Assembly: GCF_002217925.1 (NCBI RefSeq)
Contig: NZ_BCMF01000008.1
Location: forward strand, 1-64,000
Reading direction: 5' to 3'
Length of the DNA stretch: 64,000 nucleotides
Source: Secundilactobacillus mixtipabuli
GTDB lineage: Bacteria > Bacillota > Bacilli > Lactobacillales > Lactobacillaceae
Below, piece after piece: positions 37,996 through 48,726 of the stretch. A model generated the notes under the pieces. The model did no database searches, was not told the origin of the DNA, and saw only the letters and a program-made list of their open reading frames with translations. A program made the translations under genes and the position numbers. Within the stretch, counting starts at the first letter, position 1. Every line of letters starts with the position of its first letter.

Positions 37996-40854
37996 TTATT
38001 TAGCCTTAGAACGTTGTGCTTCTGCCATTCGTTTTTTATCCCGTTCCAAAATTGGACCCAGGTATTGTCCAGTATAACTTTCTTTGACCTGAGCAATTTG
38101 CTCTGGTGTCCCGGTAGCGACCACTTGGCCACCACCGTCACCGCCTTCTGGGCCTAAATCGATCAAGTAATCAGCCGTTTTAATAACATCTAGATTATGT
38201 TCAATAATTAAAACAGTATTACCCTTATCAACCAGTCGATGCAAAACGTCTAATAATCGCTTGATGTCATCCGTATGCAGACCGGTCGTTGGTTCATCAA
38301 GAATGTAGAAGTTTTTGCCATCTGCTTTCTTTTGCAGTTCGGCAGCTAACTTCATTCGTTGTGCTTCCCCACCGGATAAAGTGGTTGCAGATTGCCCCAT
38401 CGTCACGTAGCCAAGGCCCACATCGTGAATCGTTTGGAGCTTACGGGTGATCTTTGGAATAGCACTGAAGAAGTCCAGTGCTTGATCCACCGTCATGTTC
38501 AAAACATCCGCAATGTTCTTTCCCTTATACTCCACTTCAAGCGTTTCAGAGTTATAGCGACTGCCATGACAAACTTCACAGGGCACGTAAACGTCCGGTA
38601 AAAAGTTCATTTCAATCTTTAAAATACCGTCACCGTGGCAAGCTTCGCAACGGCCACCCTTAATATTGAAGCTAAACCGACCTTTTTGATAGCCTCGCAA
38701 CTTAGCTTCAGTCGTTTGAGCAAACAGTCCACGAATATCATCGAAAACGCCCGTATAAGTTGCCGGGTTACTACGTGGTGTTCGGCCGATCGGGCTTTGG
38801 TCAATGTTGATGATCTTCTCAATATTCTTAATACCACTAACGGACTTGTACTTCCCAGGCTTTTCAGAATTATGATTGATTTTTTGCGCTAGAACCCGCT
38901 TCAAAATCGTGTTTACCAGCGTTGATTTACCTGAACCCGAAACCCCAGTCACCACTACAAATTCTCCCAGGGGAAAATCAACAGTAATATCTTTTAGGTT
39001 ATTCTCAGCGGCACCGGTAATCCGAATTTTTTTACCATTACCTTTGCTGCGTTCAGTTGGTACGGGCACGAATTTCTTACCTGACAAGTATTGACCAGTT
39101 AACGACTTTTTGACCTTCGTCACCTGTTTTGGCGTTCCCGCAGCCATGACATGGCCGCCATGCTCACCAGCACCCGGGCCAATATCAATTAAGTAGTCAG
39201 CAGCCAGCATGGTATCTTCATCGTGTTCAACGACAATCAAGGTGTTACCCAAATCACGCATCTTTTTTAAGGATGCAATTAAACGATCATTATCCCGCTG
39301 ATGCAGCCCAATGGACGGCTCATCTAAAATGTAAAGCACGCCGGATAAATTCGAGCCAATTTGTGTTGCTAACCGGATTCGCTGTGCTTCCCCGCCGGAT
39401 AGGGTCCGAGCAGAACGACTCAACGTCAAGTAATCCAAGCCAACGTTCTCTAAGAACGTCAGCCGGTCGTTGATTTCCTTCAAGATTGGCTTAGCAATCG
39501 TTTCATTTTGTTCACTGAAATGTAATTTTTCAAAAAACGGGATTTCCTTACTAATTGCTAAATCAGAAATTTCCCCGATATGATGACCACCAATTTTTAC
39601 GGCTAGCGCTTTTCGATTTAACCGGTAGCCATGGCAAGTCTGGCAGGTCAATTCACGAAAGTACTGCTGCATTTGCCCCTGAGTAAAATCAGAACCATTG
39701 TGGTAACGTCGTTCAACGTTATTGATTACCCCTTCAAAAGGCGCGTCAGTTTCACGAACACCACCGAAATCACTGTCTAAGACAAAGTGGTATGACTTGC
39801 CTTTGGAACCATAGAGCACAAACTGCTGATCTTTTTCAGACAATTTTTGCCATGGCGTGTCCATATCAACACCAGCTTGTTCGCAGGCTTGACGTAACAT
39901 TTCTGGATAGTATTTGGAACTTGAATTCCACGGTGCCAGCGCACCTTCACGTAATGTTTTAGTATCATCCGGCACGATTAAATCCGGATCCACTTCAAGT
40001 TTCATACCTAATCCGTCACAGTCAGGACAAGCACCAAATGGGGCGTTAAAAGAAAACAGCCGCGGTTCTAATTCTCCAACTGTAAACCCACAAACTGGAC
40101 AGGCATAATGTTCAGAAAACATGATGGGTTCGCCATCGATCAAATCGGCAACAGCGTAGCCACCACTCAAACGCAAGGCTGCTTCAAATGAATCAAAAAG
40201 CCGTGAGCGGATGCCATCTTTAACCACAATTCGGTCAACTACAATATCAATTGAGTGCATCTGATTTTTATTTAAATCGAGTTCTTCATCAACATCATGA
40301 ACCTCACCGTCGATACGAACCCGCACAAAGCCCTCACGTTTGATTTTATCGAATACTTTTTTATGTTGCCCTTTTTTCTCACGGACAATTGGTGACAAAA
40401 TTTGTAACTTTGTCCGTTCAGGCAAAGAAAGTACCTTATCTACCATTTGCTCAACGGATTGGCTGGTGATTTCAGTGCCATCGTTTGGGCAAATGGGTGT
40501 CCCTACTCGCGCCCAAAGTAACCGCAAATAGTCGTTAATCTCAGTCACAGTTCCAACCGTTGAACGGGGGTTCTTCGACGTCGTTTTTTGGTCAATTGAA
40601 ATTGCTGGTGAAAGGCCATCAATTGAATCCACATCCGGCTTATCCATTTGGCCTAAAAATTGACGGGCATAAGCTGATAGGCTTTGGACGTAACGTCGCT
40701 GCCCTTCAGCATACAATGTATCAAAAGCCAGGGAACTCTTGCCAGATCCCGATAAACCAGTCACAACAACCAGTTTATTTTTCGGAATCTTAACGTTTAT
40801 GTTCTTTAAGTTATGGGCTCTTGCCCCATGAATATCAATATAATCGCTTGCCAA
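37996..40854 (-). CDS. uvrA: excinuclease ABC subunit A
   Basis: ATPase that recognises bulky DNA damage and loads UvrB. The 952-aa protein has two ABC modules: Walker [10 protein letters not shown] near the N-terminus and GVSGSGKST around 640, each with an ABC signature ([12 protein letters not shown] and [12 protein letters not shown]). Zinc fingers are visible in CPVCGF...CPDCDGLG and CEACHGDG...CEVCHGSR. The TTG at 40854 gives [18 protein letters not shown], matching the family; an in-frame TTG two codons earlier is too close to GGGGG. It is second in the uvrB-uvrA operon, 17 bases after uvrB. Confidence 0.98.
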   Translation of the reverse strand: MASDYIDIHGARAHNLKNINVKIPKNKLVVVTGLSGSGKSSLAFDTLYAEGQRRYVQSLSAYARQFLGQMDKPDVDSIDGLSPAISIDQKTTSKNPRSTVGTVTEINDYLRLLWARVGTPICPNDGTEITSQSVEQMVDKVLSLPERTKLQILSPIVREKKGQHKKVFDKIKREGFVRVRIDGEVHDVDEELDLNKNQMHSIDIVVDRIVVKDGIRSRLFDSFEAALRLSGGYAVADLIDGEPIMFSEHYACPVCGFTVGELEPRLFSFNAPFGACPDCDGLGMKLEVDPDLIVPDDTKTLREGALAPWNSSSKYYPEMLRQACEQAGVDMDTPWQKLSEKDQQFVLYGSKGKSYHFVLDSDFGGVRETDAPFEGVINNVERRYHNGSDFTQGQMQQYFRELTCQTCHGYRLNRKALAVKIGGHHIGEISDLAISKEIPFFEKLHFSEQNETIAKPILKEINDRLTFLENVGLDYLTLSRSARTLSGGEAQRIRLATQIGSNLSGVLYILDEPSIGLHQRDNDRLIASLKKMRDLGNTLIVVEHDEDTMLAADYLIDIGPGAGEHGGHVMAAGTPKQVTKVKKSLTGQYLSGKKFVPVPTERSKGNGKKIRITGAAENNLKDITVDFPLGEFVVVTGVSGSGKSTLVNTILKRVLAQKINHNSEKPGKYKSVSGIKNIEKIINIDQSPIGRTPRSNPATYTGVFDDIRGLFAQTTEAKLRGYQKGRFSFNIKGGRCEACHGDGILKIEMNFLPDVYVPCEVCHGSRYNSETLEVEYKGKNIADVLNMTVDQALDFFSAIPKITRKLQTIHDVGLGYVTMGQSATTLSGGEAQRMKLAAELQKKADGKNFYILDEPTTGLHTDDIKRLLDVLHRLVDKGNTVLIIEHNLDVIKTADYLIDLGPEGGDGGGQVVATGTPEQIAQVKESYTGQYLGPILERDKKRMAEAQRSKAK

Positions 40855-40871
40855 AAGCAATGTCCCCCTTA

Positions 40872-42878
40872 TTACTCATCTAACTCTGTCTTCAATTCCA
40901 GAATCGTATCACGCAACGTTGCAGCGTGTTCGAAATCGAGTTTCTTGGCCGCACTGCGCATTTCATCTTCTAGACGCTTGATCATATCATGTTGTTCCTC
41001 AAGCGTCATTGATTCAAAGTCAGTTTCGACAAAGTCATCTTTCTTACCAGCATTTTCATCCGGCTTCGTTACGCTAATCAAATCACGAATATCTTTCTTG
41101 ATTGTCTTTGGCGTAATGCCGTGTTCTTTGTTATAAGCAATTTGGATCTGACGCCGACGCGCCGTTTCATCCATCGCTTTTTTCATGGAATCAGTCACCG
41201 TATCAGCGTACATAATAACGGCACCGTGTTCATTACGGGCAGCTCGGCCCATCGTTTGAATCAATGACCGTTCGTTACGTAGGAAACCTTCCTTATCTGC
41301 GTCCAAAATAGCAACTAAAGAAACTTCTGGAACATCGATTCCTTCACGTAACAGGTTAATCCCAACCAGCACGTCATATTTGCCAAGACGTAAATCACGA
41401 ATAATTTGCGTTCGTTCCAAGGTCTTAATATCACTGTGCAGATATGCAACTTTGATGCCTAAGTCCTTCAGATATTCACTTAAATCCTCCGCCATTTTCT
41501 TGGTTAAAGTCGTGACAAAGACCCGTTCATTTGCGTCGATTCGTTTATTGATTTCACCCACTAAATCGTCCATCTGTCCCATGATTGGTCGGACTTCGAC
41601 GGTTGGATCAAGCAGCCCAGTTGGCCGAATAATCTGCTGAACAACCGTATCCGTCTGATCCATTTCATAATCACCAGGTGTTGCAGACATATAAACGACC
41701 TGATTAACGTGCTTTTCAAATTCATCTAGTTTGAGTGGCCGGTTGTCAAGCGCACTGGGCAGTCGAAAGCCGTAATCGATCAGCTGTTGTTTCCGTGAAC
41801 GGTCACCATTATACATACCCCGAACTTGTGGCATCGTGACGTGGGATTCATCTACGACTAGCAAAAAATCTTTGGGGAAGAAATCTAGTAAGGTATACGG
41901 TGGTTCACCCGGTTTACGGCCATCCATAAAGCGAGAATAGTTTTCAATTCCGTTGGTGTAGCCCATTTCCCGCAACATTTCAATATCGTATGTGGTCCGC
42001 TGCTGAAGCCTCTGTGCTTCGAGCAGCTTGCCTTCCTTTTCAAAATAGGCCAACCGGTCCTTCAACTCAGCTTCAATCCCCGTAATCGCGTGCTCCATAA
42101 TATCATCGTTAGTCATAAAGTGGGTTGCCGGGAAGATTGCAACGTGATCACGATCACCAATAATCTCACCCGTTAGCGCATCCACTTCACGGATTCGGTC
42201 AATTTCATCGCCAAAGAATTCGACTCGTAGTGCCCGTTCATCACGTGATGCTGGGAAAATTTCTACCACATCGCCATGAACCCGAAAGCGGCCACGTTGA
42301 AAATCAATATCGTTGCGTTCAAATTGAATATCCACTAATTTGCGCATTAAGTCATTTCGTTCAACTTGCTGCCCCACCCGAAGTGACACGGTGTGGTTTT
42401 TATACTCGGTTGGATCCCCTAAACCAAAAATAGAAGACACCGAAGCCACGACAATCACATCGTTACGTTCAAGCAACGAACTAGTAGCGGAATGCCGTAA
42501 TTTATCGATCTCATCATTAATCGATGAATCTTTTTCAATATAAGTGTCACTAGAGGGGACGTAAGCTTCAGGTTGATAATAATCATAGTAGCTGACGAAG
42601 TACTCAACGGCATTATTGGGAAAAAATTCCTTAAACTCGCCATAAAGCTGCCCGGCCAGCGTTTTATTATGAGATAAAATCAACGTCGGTTTGTTCACGT
42701 TTTTAATCACATTGGAAATGGTAAACGTTTTCCCAGTTCCAGTCGCACCCAACAGGACTTGGGCCTTCTTGCCCGCTTCAATCCCCTGAGTCAATTCCTT
42801 GATTGCTTCAGGCTGATCACCTGTAGGCTGATACTTTGAAACGAGGTCAAACTGACGATTTTCCTGCCGTTCAATCAT
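40872..42878 (-). CDS. uvrB: excinuclease ABC subunit B
   Basis: Damage-verifying helicase-like subunit that recruits UvrC. The 668-aa protein has Walker [11 protein letters not shown], the beta-hairpin region [21 protein letters not shown], helicase motif [11 protein letters not shown], and a C-terminal UVR domain ([19 protein letters not shown]) for UvrC binding. First gene of uvrB-uvrA. Its promoter contains an SOS-like box, so DNA damage induction is expected. Confidence 0.98.
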   Translation of the reverse strand: MIERQENRQFDLVSKYQPTGDQPEAIKELTQGIEAGKKAQVLLGATGTGKTFTISNVIKNVNKPTLILSHNKTLAGQLYGEFKEFFPNNAVEYFVSYYDYYQPEAYVPSSDTYIEKDSSINDEIDKLRHSATSSLLERNDVIVVASVSSIFGLGDPTEYKNHTVSLRVGQQVERNDLMRKLVDIQFERNDIDFQRGRFRVHGDVVEIFPASRDERALRVEFFGDEIDRIREVDALTGEIIGDRDHVAIFPATHFMTNDDIMEHAITGIEAELKDRLAYFEKEGKLLEAQRLQQRTTYDIEMLREMGYTNGIENYSRFMDGRKPGEPPYTLLDFFPKDFLLVVDESHVTMPQVRGMYNGDRSRKQQLIDYGFRLPSALDNRPLKLDEFEKHVNQVVYMSATPGDYEMDQTDTVVQQIIRPTGLLDPTVEVRPIMGQMDDLVGEINKRIDANERVFVTTLTKKMAEDLSEYLKDLGIKVAYLHSDIKTLERTQIIRDLRLGKYDVLVGINLLREGIDVPEVSLVAILDADKEGFLRNERSLIQTMGRAARNEHGAVIMYADTVTDSMKKAMDETARRRQIQIAYNKEHGITPKTIKKDIRDLISVTKPDENAGKKDDFVETDFESMTLEEQHDMIKRLEDEMRSAAKKLDFEHAATLRDTILELKTELDE

Positions 42879-42951
42879 AAATGGCTTACCCCCTTAAACT
42901 CAATCCACGTTAAAAATAGGAAAGCAATCGCCTTCCTACATGCGTTCGTCT

Positions 42952-42981
42952 ATTCTAACATAGCGAACGTATTTTCGCCAA
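42952..42981 (-). promoter_or_regulatory. uvrB promoter
   Basis: -35 TTGGCG (42981-42976), 18-bp spacer, and -10 TAGAAT (42957-42952, 5 of 6). The SOS-like box fills the spacer. Confidence 0.6.
42964..42977. promoter_or_regulatory. SOS (LexA/DinR) box in the uvrB promoter
   Basis: CGAACGTATTTTCG differs at one position from the Gram-positive LexA consensus CGAAC-N4-GTTCG. Its location between -35 and -10 of uvrB fits repression. Confidence 0.75.
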
Positions 42982-43047
42982 CGAAAGAATTGGCTAATCA
43001 ATATACACAATAAAAGCTGTTACAACAACTATTCTCCCGTCTAGTTT

Positions 43048-43572
43048 CTAAAGTGTTTTTTGATAAATGATGGCATCCATAAACGTCTTGCCAACTTGCG
43101 TTCTGGTTTCACTCAGCCGTTCAAATTGAGCCTGATCGTAAAAATCTAAGCCAGCTTGATCGGCTTTTAGCACGAGCAACTGTACCTGAACAGCTGTCAG
43201 TTCTTTGAGAACAGTCAAAACTTGGTTAAGGATCTGAGACTGCTCAGCAGTTGAAATAACGGTTTTATCAACAAAAAATTGACCTAGCCAAACCAGTTGA
43301 GGCAGCGGATAGTCGATAGTGAGATCAATGGTGGCAACCAGCTTATCGCCTTTAAATAATCCTAAATAATGTTTCTGGGCCGCTGCTGCCTCGCTGGCAA
43401 CCTCATCTAAATCCGAAACGGCTTCACGTTTAGTTAGTTTATGATCTAAAAATAAATCAAAATAAGCCTGGTACTGCTTCTGTAAGTCATAAATCTGATC
43501 CTCATCGTCATGAGTCAGCTCCCGAACATCATAATGGAGTTGACGCGTTAATTGTTGGGCTAATGTCTGCAT
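43048..43572 (-). CDS. putative GNAT-fold acetyltransferase
   Basis: A 174-aa protein that I cannot assign firmly. Its layout suggests a GNAT fold: an N-terminal strand VRELTHDDEDQIYDLQKQY, a central strand pair (HYLGLFKGDKLVATIDLTI), and a C-terminal LLVLKADQAGLDFYDQAQFERL resembling the acceptor-site helix of GNAT enzymes. The usual Q/RxxGxG/A acetyl-CoA loop is not obvious: the matching region reads VISTAEQSQILNQVL. It may therefore be degenerate or bind something else. ATG with AAAAGGGG upstream; monocistronic. Confidence 0.55.
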   Translation of the reverse strand: MQTLAQQLTRQLHYDVRELTHDDEDQIYDLQKQYQAYFDLFLDHKLTKREAVSDLDEVASEAAAAQKHYLGLFKGDKLVATIDLTIDYPLPQLVWLGQFFVDKTVISTAEQSQILNQVLTVLKELTAVQVQLLVLKADQAGLDFYDQAQFERLSETRTQVGKTFMDAIIYQKTL

Positions 43573-43652
43573 ACCTGTTTCCCCTTTTCGTTTTACACTA
43601 CTACTTTATTATATAGTAACTCAGCGTTAATTTAATGAAATAATCTCATGAC

Positions 43653-43688
43653 AAAAAAATAGAATGGCCAACGACCATTCTATTTTTT
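43653..43688 (-). terminator. trxB terminator
   Basis: AAAAAATAGAATGG and CCATTCTATTTTTT pair around a 7-base loop, after the trxB stop. Confidence 0.88.
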
Positions 43689-43695
43689 AAATGCT

Positions 43696-44640
43696 TTATT
43701 TAACGGCTGCACCATTATCTGCCAGAGATTCAATGTATTTAAACACTTGTTGGCCGGCAATACCACCATCACCAACAGCGGTTGTAATCTGGCGCAGATC
43801 TTTGACCCGAACATCGCCAATGGCAAAGATTCCTGGAACCTTAGTTTCCATTTGGCCGTTTGTTTCAATCCAGCCCATCTCATCAGTGATACCCAAGCCA
43901 GCGAATTGCTCAGTCTTCGGCAAGATACCGACGTAGATGAAAACACCACTGGCATCAATTGTGGTTTCTTCGCCAGTTTGATTATTACGAACTTTAACAC
44001 CAGTCACTTTTTGATCATCGCCAAGAATTTCTTCGACGTTGCTGTTCCAAACAAAGTTCATTTTGTCGTTAGCAAAAGCTCGGTCTTGAATGATCTTCTG
44101 GGCGCGCAACTGATCTCGACGGTGAATAACCGTCACTTTAGAAGCTAACTGGGTGAGGTAAAGCCCCTCTTCTACAGCTGAGTCGCCACCGCCAACAACA
44201 ATCACTTCACGGCCCTTAAAGAAGGCACCATCACATACCGCGCAATATGATACACCACGGCCACCATAGGTTTCTTCACCAGGAACCCCTAATTTACGAT
44301 ATTCCGATCCGGTGGCAATGACTACGGCCTTGGCTTCAAACGTATCCGTATCCGTCGTGACAACTTTGGTTGCACCATGATCTTCAACGGATTCCACACT
44401 GCCATAAGCGTATTCAGCGCCAAACTGAGTGGCACCCTTATACATGTTTTCAGCTAAATCTGGCCCTAAGACTGAAGAAAAGCCCGGATAATTTTCAATT
44501 GCCGCAGTGTTGTTCATCTGACCGCCATAAATGCCGCGGTCTAACATGAGTACGGATAAGTTGGCACGGGAGGCATAGAGTGCAGCGGTCATTCCGCCAG
44601 GCCCCGCCCCAATTACGATCACATCATATTGTTTAGCCAT
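43696..44640 (-). CDS. trxB: thioredoxin-disulfide reductase
   Basis: FAD flavoenzyme that reduces thioredoxin with NADPH. The 314-aa protein has the FAD site VIGAGPGGMTAALYASRA, the redox pair CAVCDG, the NADPH site VVGGGDSAVEEGLYL, and the C-terminal FAD motif GIFAIGDVR. ATG after GGGG. It ends the hprK-lgt-gpsA-trxB cluster; the 131-base gap before it probably holds its own promoter. Confidence 0.97.
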   Translation of the reverse strand: MAKQYDVIVIGAGPGGMTAALYASRANLSVLMLDRGIYGGQMNNTAAIENYPGFSSVLGPDLAENMYKGATQFGAEYAYGSVESVEDHGATKVVTTDTDTFEAKAVVIATGSEYRKLGVPGEETYGGRGVSYCAVCDGAFFKGREVIVVGGGDSAVEEGLYLTQLASKVTVIHRRDQLRAQKIIQDRAFANDKMNFVWNSNVEEILGDDQKVTGVKVRNNQTGEETTIDASGVFIYVGILPKTEQFAGLGITDEMGWIETNGQMETKVPGIFAIGDVRVKDLRQITTAVGDGGIAGQQVFKYIESLADNGAAVK

Positions 44641-44771
44641 ACTACTTCCCCTTTCAAGCGCAAAAAGTGCGACACTGATTAATTTGATTCATTTTATTAA
44701 TTATAGACGAAGCCCAGTCTACTATCTTTTTGTAAGTTTGTCGAGAATTTAAATTGCACACAAGCAGCTTT

Positions 44772-45785
44772 TTAAAATTCTGAACGGCCCTCACGCATCA
44801 TTAAGTCAGAAATAGCTTTTCGAATATCCTTACCTTCATATAGCACTTGGTAAATCGCTTCGGTGATTGGCATCTCCACACCCCGTTGCTTTGATAATTC
44901 ATAAGCAGCTTTTGTTGTTGCAACGCCTTCAATGACCATCCCCATGGTATCGACAACTTTGTCCAACGTCTGGCCTTTACCCAGCTCATCACCGGCACGG
45001 TAGTTACGAGAATTTTGACTCGTCCCAGTCACGATAATGTCGCCGACACCTGCTAGTCCAGTAAACGTTTGTGGATTAGCGCCGAAGGAAGCCCCTAGCC
45101 GTGAAATCTCAGCCAGGCCCCGGGTCATCAAAGCTGCTTTTGCATTATCACCATAACCAAGACCATTTAACGCACCCGTCCCTAACGCAATGATATTTTT
45201 CAGAGCCGCCGCGATTTCGACGCCAATGACGTCACTGTTGGTATAGACACGGAAATAACGGTTCATAAACAACTTTTGAGTATGTTTGGCCGCTTCCGCA
45301 TCCGCACTGGCAGCTGTTACTAAGGTAATATCCCGTTTAGCGACATCTTCAGCATGACTTGGTCCTGACAGCACCGTGATTGATTGCCGTAAATCAGCCG
45401 GAATCTCTTCAGCCAAAATCTCAGAAACCCGTTTGTAAGTGCCCTGTTCGATCCCTTTGCTAGCATGAATCAGCTGAGGCTTAGTCCCCAGATCGGCTAA
45501 CACCGCCTTAGCGTCACTTGCCACAGAGCGGACAGCTTTAGTCGGAACAACAAAAAGGACCGTTGTCGCACCAGTTAGTGCCTGCTTTAAATCTGAATAG
45601 GCTATAAGGGTTTCAGAATACGTAAAATCCTTTATATAATGCGTATTAGTATGCTTTTCATTTAGCTCTTTGACCTGATCTGGATTATACGACCAAAGCG
45701 ATACCTGATTGCCGTTTTCATCCAATAGATTTGCCAATATGCTTCCCCAAGAACCTGCACCTAATACTGCAATTTTTTCAGACAT
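44772..45785 (-). CDS. gpsA: glycerol-3-phosphate dehydrogenase [NAD(P)+]
   Basis: Makes sn-glycerol-3-phosphate from dihydroxyacetone phosphate for phospholipid and teichoic acid synthesis. The 337-aa protein has the nucleotide-binding GAGSWGSILANLL, the conserved KG IEQGT stretch (HASKGIEQGT), SGPSHAEDVA, the catalytic Lys in AALKNIIALGTG and the signature GLAGVGDIIVT. ATG after AAGGAG, 12 bases after lgt, so they share a transcript. Substrate supply comes from the glycolytic genes at 22-28 kb. Confidence 0.97.
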   Translation of the reverse strand: MSEKIAVLGAGSWGSILANLLDENGNQVSLWSYNPDQVKELNEKHTNTHYIKDFTYSETLIAYSDLKQALTGATTVLFVVPTKAVRSVASDAKAVLADLGTKPQLIHASKGIEQGTYKRVSEILAEEIPADLRQSITVLSGPSHAEDVAKRDITLVTAASADAEAAKHTQKLFMNRYFRVYTNSDVIGVEIAAALKNIIALGTGALNGLGYGDNAKAALMTRGLAEISRLGASFGANPQTFTGLAGVGDIIVTGTSQNSRNYRAGDELGKGQTLDKVVDTMGMVIEGVATTKAAYELSKQRGVEMPITEAIYQVLYEGKDIRKAISDLMMREGRSEF

Positions 45786-45797
45786 AGTGATTTCTCC

Positions 45798-46652
45798 TTA
45801 ATTTTTAGCCTGCTGGGCTTTTTTTGAAAATGGATTACCGTCCAAGTACAAAGCAACCTGACTGCCAAGCCGTCGACGATAAATAATGAGTCCAATTGCG
45901 CCAACGAACAATACCACAGATAGCAGCTGTGAAACCCGTATCGTGTTCAACAGCATTAAACTATCTGTTCGCATCCCTTCAACAAAGAATCGACCAAACG
46001 AGTACCAAATCACGTAGCTTAGAAACACTTCACCTTGCTTAAACAGGCCAGGTCGGTGCCGCAAGCTCATCAAAACGATGAATCCTAAAATATCCCAAGT
46101 GGATTCATACAGAAATGTCGGCTGTCGATAGGCCCCATTTATCAGCATTTGAGAAATAATGAAGTGGGGCAAATGTAACCCTTGAAGAAAGCTCAAACTG
46201 GTCACTTGACCAAAAGCTTCCTGGTTCATAAAATTACCCCACCGGCCAATTCCCTGAGCCATGATAACCGTTGGTGCTGCAATGTCGAGCATTAACCAAA
46301 CCGGAATAAACCGGGAACGGCAAAACAGTAATACCACGATACCCGCACCAATCAACGACCCGTAAATAGCAATACCGCCATCCCAAATCCGGATAATTTC
46401 GGCTGGATGCTGTGCATAGTATGGCCATTCAAAAGCCACGTAATAAATTCGCGCTGCAATGATTGCAGCGGGTAGTGCCCACAAAATCATATCGTAAATA
46501 TCATCAGCGTCAACGTTTCGGCGACTGCCTTCACGAACTGCCAGTGTCACCGCAATGATCACGGCACTGGCAATTATGATGCCGTACCAATGTACCTGAA
46601 TTGCTCCCAAATGAAAGGCAATGGGATTTAGTGCTGCAAGAATTCCCCGCAA
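45798..46652 (-). CDS. lgt: prolipoprotein diacylglyceryl transferase
   Basis: Transfers diacylglycerol from phosphatidylglycerol to the lipobox Cys of prolipoproteins. The membrane protein has seven segments and the Lgt signature [13 protein letters not shown] (catalytic Arg and Asn), plus the N-terminal [14 protein letters not shown]. The start is uncertain: TTG at 46652 (284 aa) has AGAGGTG six bases upstream; GTG at 46661 overlaps that site; an internal TTG is also possible. It lies between hprK and gpsA with short gaps, an arrangement conserved in Bacillota. Confidence 0.94.
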   Translation of the reverse strand: MRGILAALNPIAFHLGAIQVHWYGIIIASAVIIAVTLAVREGSRRNVDADDIYDMILWALPAAIIAARIYYVAFEWPYYAQHPAEIIRIWDGGIAIYGSLIGAGIVVLLFCRSRFIPVWLMLDIAAPTVIMAQGIGRWGNFMNQEAFGQVTSLSFLQGLHLPHFIISQMLINGAYRQPTFLYESTWDILGFIVLMSLRHRPGLFKQGEVFLSYVIWYSFGRFFVEGMRTDSLMLLNTIRVSQLLSVVLFVGAIGLIIYRRRLGSQVALYLDGNPFSKKAQQAKN

Positions 46653-46681
46653 GGGTGCCACCTCTTAACTTTCACAAAAAT

Positions 46682-47620
46682 TTATTCATGTTTCGAATTT
46701 TTCTTAATCAGTCGGTTTAAATTGTCATCGAATACCTTTGTTGCATCATATCCCATTGAGCGTGCCCGGAAGTTCATCGCTGCCGCTTCAATGATGATGG
46801 CTAGGTTACGTCCAGTTTTAACTGGAATTGAAATCTTCGGAATTTCAACGTCAAAGATTTTCTGCGTTTCAGCCTCACCGCCGAGCCGGTCAAATTTCTT
46901 ATCAGGCGTCCAGAGTTCAAGGTGAACGATCAGTTCGATATCGGTGTCACTTCTAACGGCACCTGCCCCAAATAAATTCATGACATCGATAATGCCGATT
47001 CCCCGAATTTCTAGCAGATGGGATAAGATCGCTGGTGCTTCTCCCACCAGGGTCTGTTCATCCTGCTGGTAGACCTCCACTCGATCATCCGCAATCAACC
47101 GATGACCACGCTTAACCAGCTCAAGGGCAGTTTCACTCTTACCAACTCCGGAATCACCAGTGATCAGTACGCCGACACCGTAGATATCAACTAAAACACC
47201 GTGCAATGACTGGCGTTCGGCTAATTTACCTTCAAGATAGTTGGTCATATTACTCAAAACTCTGGAAGTCGTCATTTTAGTGCCCAGAATCGGAATTCCG
47301 GCTTCCTTAGCAGCTTGAAGTAACTCTTCCGGCGGTTCAAGTTGAGTTGATATCACGAAGGCGGGCGTTTCTGGCTGACACATTTGCCGCATCACTGTCA
47401 GCAAATCATCGTGACTCATCCCCTTCGCAAAGGAAGTTTCTGTAATCCCCAATAATTGAATTCGTTTAGCTGGATAATAGTTAAAATAACCCGTTAATTC
47501 AAGTCCTGGCCGTGAAATATCACTGGTAGAAATCTTCCGATCAGCCAGTAAATCATCACCATAGATCACATCAAGCCGAATATTTTTAACTAAATCAGCA
47601 ACCGTTACACTCTCTGCCAA
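46682..47620 (-). CDS. hprK: HPr kinase/phosphorylase
   Basis: Phosphorylates and dephosphorylates Ser46 of HPr, the switch for CcpA-dependent carbon control. It has Walker A GDSGVGKSE and the family signature HLLEIRGIGIIDVMNLFGAG. The TTG at 47620 (312 aa) gives MAESVTVADLVKNIRLDV, the start I expect for this family. The frame stays open to an ATG at 47692, which would add 24 residues with no family match. Neither site has a strong ribosome binding site (AGTGG before the TTG), so the call rests on homology. First of hprK-lgt-gpsA. Confidence 0.93.
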   Translation of the reverse strand: MAESVTVADLVKNIRLDVIYGDDLLADRKISTSDISRPGLELTGYFNYYPAKRIQLLGITETSFAKGMSHDDLLTVMRQMCQPETPAFVISTQLEPPEELLQAAKEAGIPILGTKMTTSRVLSNMTNYLEGKLAERQSLHGVLVDIYGVGVLITGDSGVGKSETALELVKRGHRLIADDRVEVYQQDEQTLVGEAPAILSHLLEIRGIGIIDVMNLFGAGAVRSDTDIELIVHLELWTPDKKFDRLGGEAETQKIFDVEIPKISIPVKTGRNLAIIIEAAAMNFRARSMGYDATKVFDDNLNRLIKKNSKHE

Positions 47621-47822
47621 ATTATTGACCACTACTGGTACACCATATCCACAAATACTAAAGACTGTCGCTTTAGCTTCCCGGTTAGCCATCGGAAATG
47701 ATTCATCCGCCGCTTAAAACTCATTCTTGCCTAAAACCTGTTTAGCTAACACCAGCCAGTAGTGGTTTGCCCTTCTTTCCAAAGCTGGTTTTAACAAGAA
47801 CTGCGGGGGTAATATTTAACGT

Positions 47823-48182
47823 TTAATCGCTACTATGATTGGAACCAACGTAGTTTGAAATGATTGTATTGCAAATTGACATTAATAGTGCAACTAGCAT
47901 CGCCATCCCAAATGAACTGAAGTGAAAGTCACTGCCAACCAATGTCGATGTTAGCTGAAGCATAACACCATTGATGACAATGCTAAACAATCCTAACGTC
48001 ACCACTGTAATTGGTAAGGATAAAATAAACAGGATTGGTTTTACCAAAGCGTTTAAAAGTGACAAAACCACGCTGGCTAAAAATGCGACCCAAGGACTAG
48101 CCACGTAAAAATTTTCCTTTAAAAAACCCGCAAGTGCCATAAATAGCACTGCATTAATTAGAATTCGAACCCAAAATTTCAT
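47823..48182 (-). CDS. YvlD-like phage-holin-family-4 membrane protein
   Basis: A 119-aa protein with four membrane helices, resembling Bacillus YvlD (phage holin family 4_2 domain). The conserved run SLLNALVKPILFILSLPITVVTLGLF is split by helix 2-3. Despite the domain name, chromosomal members are not lysis holins; they sit with PspC genes and respond to envelope stress. The ATG at 48182 follows the pspC stop by ten bases; a start at 48227 would overlap pspC. Ribosome binding site is weak, so coupling with pspC is likely. Confidence 0.82.
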   Translation of the reverse strand: MKFWVRILINAVLFMALAGFLKENFYVASPWVAFLASVVLSLLNALVKPILFILSLPITVVTLGLFSIVINGVMLQLTSTLVGSDFHFSSFGMAMLVALLMSICNTIISNYVGSNHSSD

Positions 48183-48192
48183 ATCCAGCAAC

Positions 48193-48486
48193 TCACTTTT
48201 TATCAGCATCTTCTTCTGTAACGTCATGAAGCTCTTTTCGAGAACGTGATTGCTGTCCTGGCCCCCAGAACGTGGAGTGGTGCGTTGTACCAGAATCTTC
48301 CGGTATCAGCACAGTAAGTAATAAGTAAACGAGTAATCCAAATAAAATGTGACCTGGATAAATCGTCAGGATAACAAAAATAATACGAACCAACGCGACA
48401 CTGATGCCAAAATACTCAGCAATTCCTCCAAGTACTCCGGTAAATATTCGCCTAGACGAGCGTGTTAGTCGGTGTTTGCTATTCAT
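48193..48486 (-). CDS. PspC-domain membrane protein (YvlC-like)
   Basis: A 97-aa protein. The PspC domain covers about residues 3-62: LTRSSRRIFTGVLGGIAEYFG, then two hydrophobic segments (VALVRIIFVILTIY and LFGLLVYLLLTVLIP). The C-terminal 33 residues are polar and end in acidic sequence. PspC-type proteins signal or counter membrane damage. ATG at 48486 with GAGGTG eight bases upstream. It forms a two-gene unit with the YvlD-like gene, as in Bacillus yvlCD. A strong promoter lies unusually far upstream. Confidence 0.88.
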   Translation of the reverse strand: MNSKHRLTRSSRRIFTGVLGGIAEYFGISVALVRIIFVILTIYPGHILFGLLVYLLLTVLIPEDSGTTHHSTFWGPGQQSRSRKELHDVTEEDADKK

Positions 48487-48726
48487 CAAAGAATCACCTC
48501 ATTTCTGGTTACCAATTACAAATACGTCACCTGCACGACCCCTTTTAACAGGATCACTTGCTGTACAGCTTATCGTAAATGGGGCAAATGAAAAAGCATT
48601 AACGACTGAAAACGTTGCCCTTTCAGTTTTTGCCCTAAAAAGCAACTCATTTTATGCTACTAGAATCATTATACCCACTCAGCTGAAGATAGACAATTTA
48701 ATCGTGCCTTTCAGAAGAATTCCACA
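48487..48726 (-). promoter_or_regulatory. long leader and promoter of the pspC-yvlD pair
   Basis: A strong promoter, -35 TTGTCT (48696-48691), 17-bp spacer and -10 TATAAT (48673-48668), predicts a start of transcription near 48661. That leaves a leader of about 175 bases before the pspC ATG. The leader contains a CTGAAA/TTTCAG hairpin and repeated GGGCAA words. I see no short coding frame with a convincing ribosome binding site in it. Confidence 0.55.

Noticed and set aside
43680-44000. 106-codon frame ending inside trxB
   Set aside because: A shadow in another frame of trxB; no ribosome binding site.
47621-47692. 24-residue extension of HprK
   Set aside because: Family members begin at the SVTV..LV block; the extension has no match. 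Kept as an open alternative because neither start has a strong ribosome binding site.
47629-47765. 11-bp inverted repeat ACCACTACTGG / CCAGTAGTGGT flanking the hprK start
   Set aside because: The arms are about 110 bases apart with no other supporting signal, so it may be chance.
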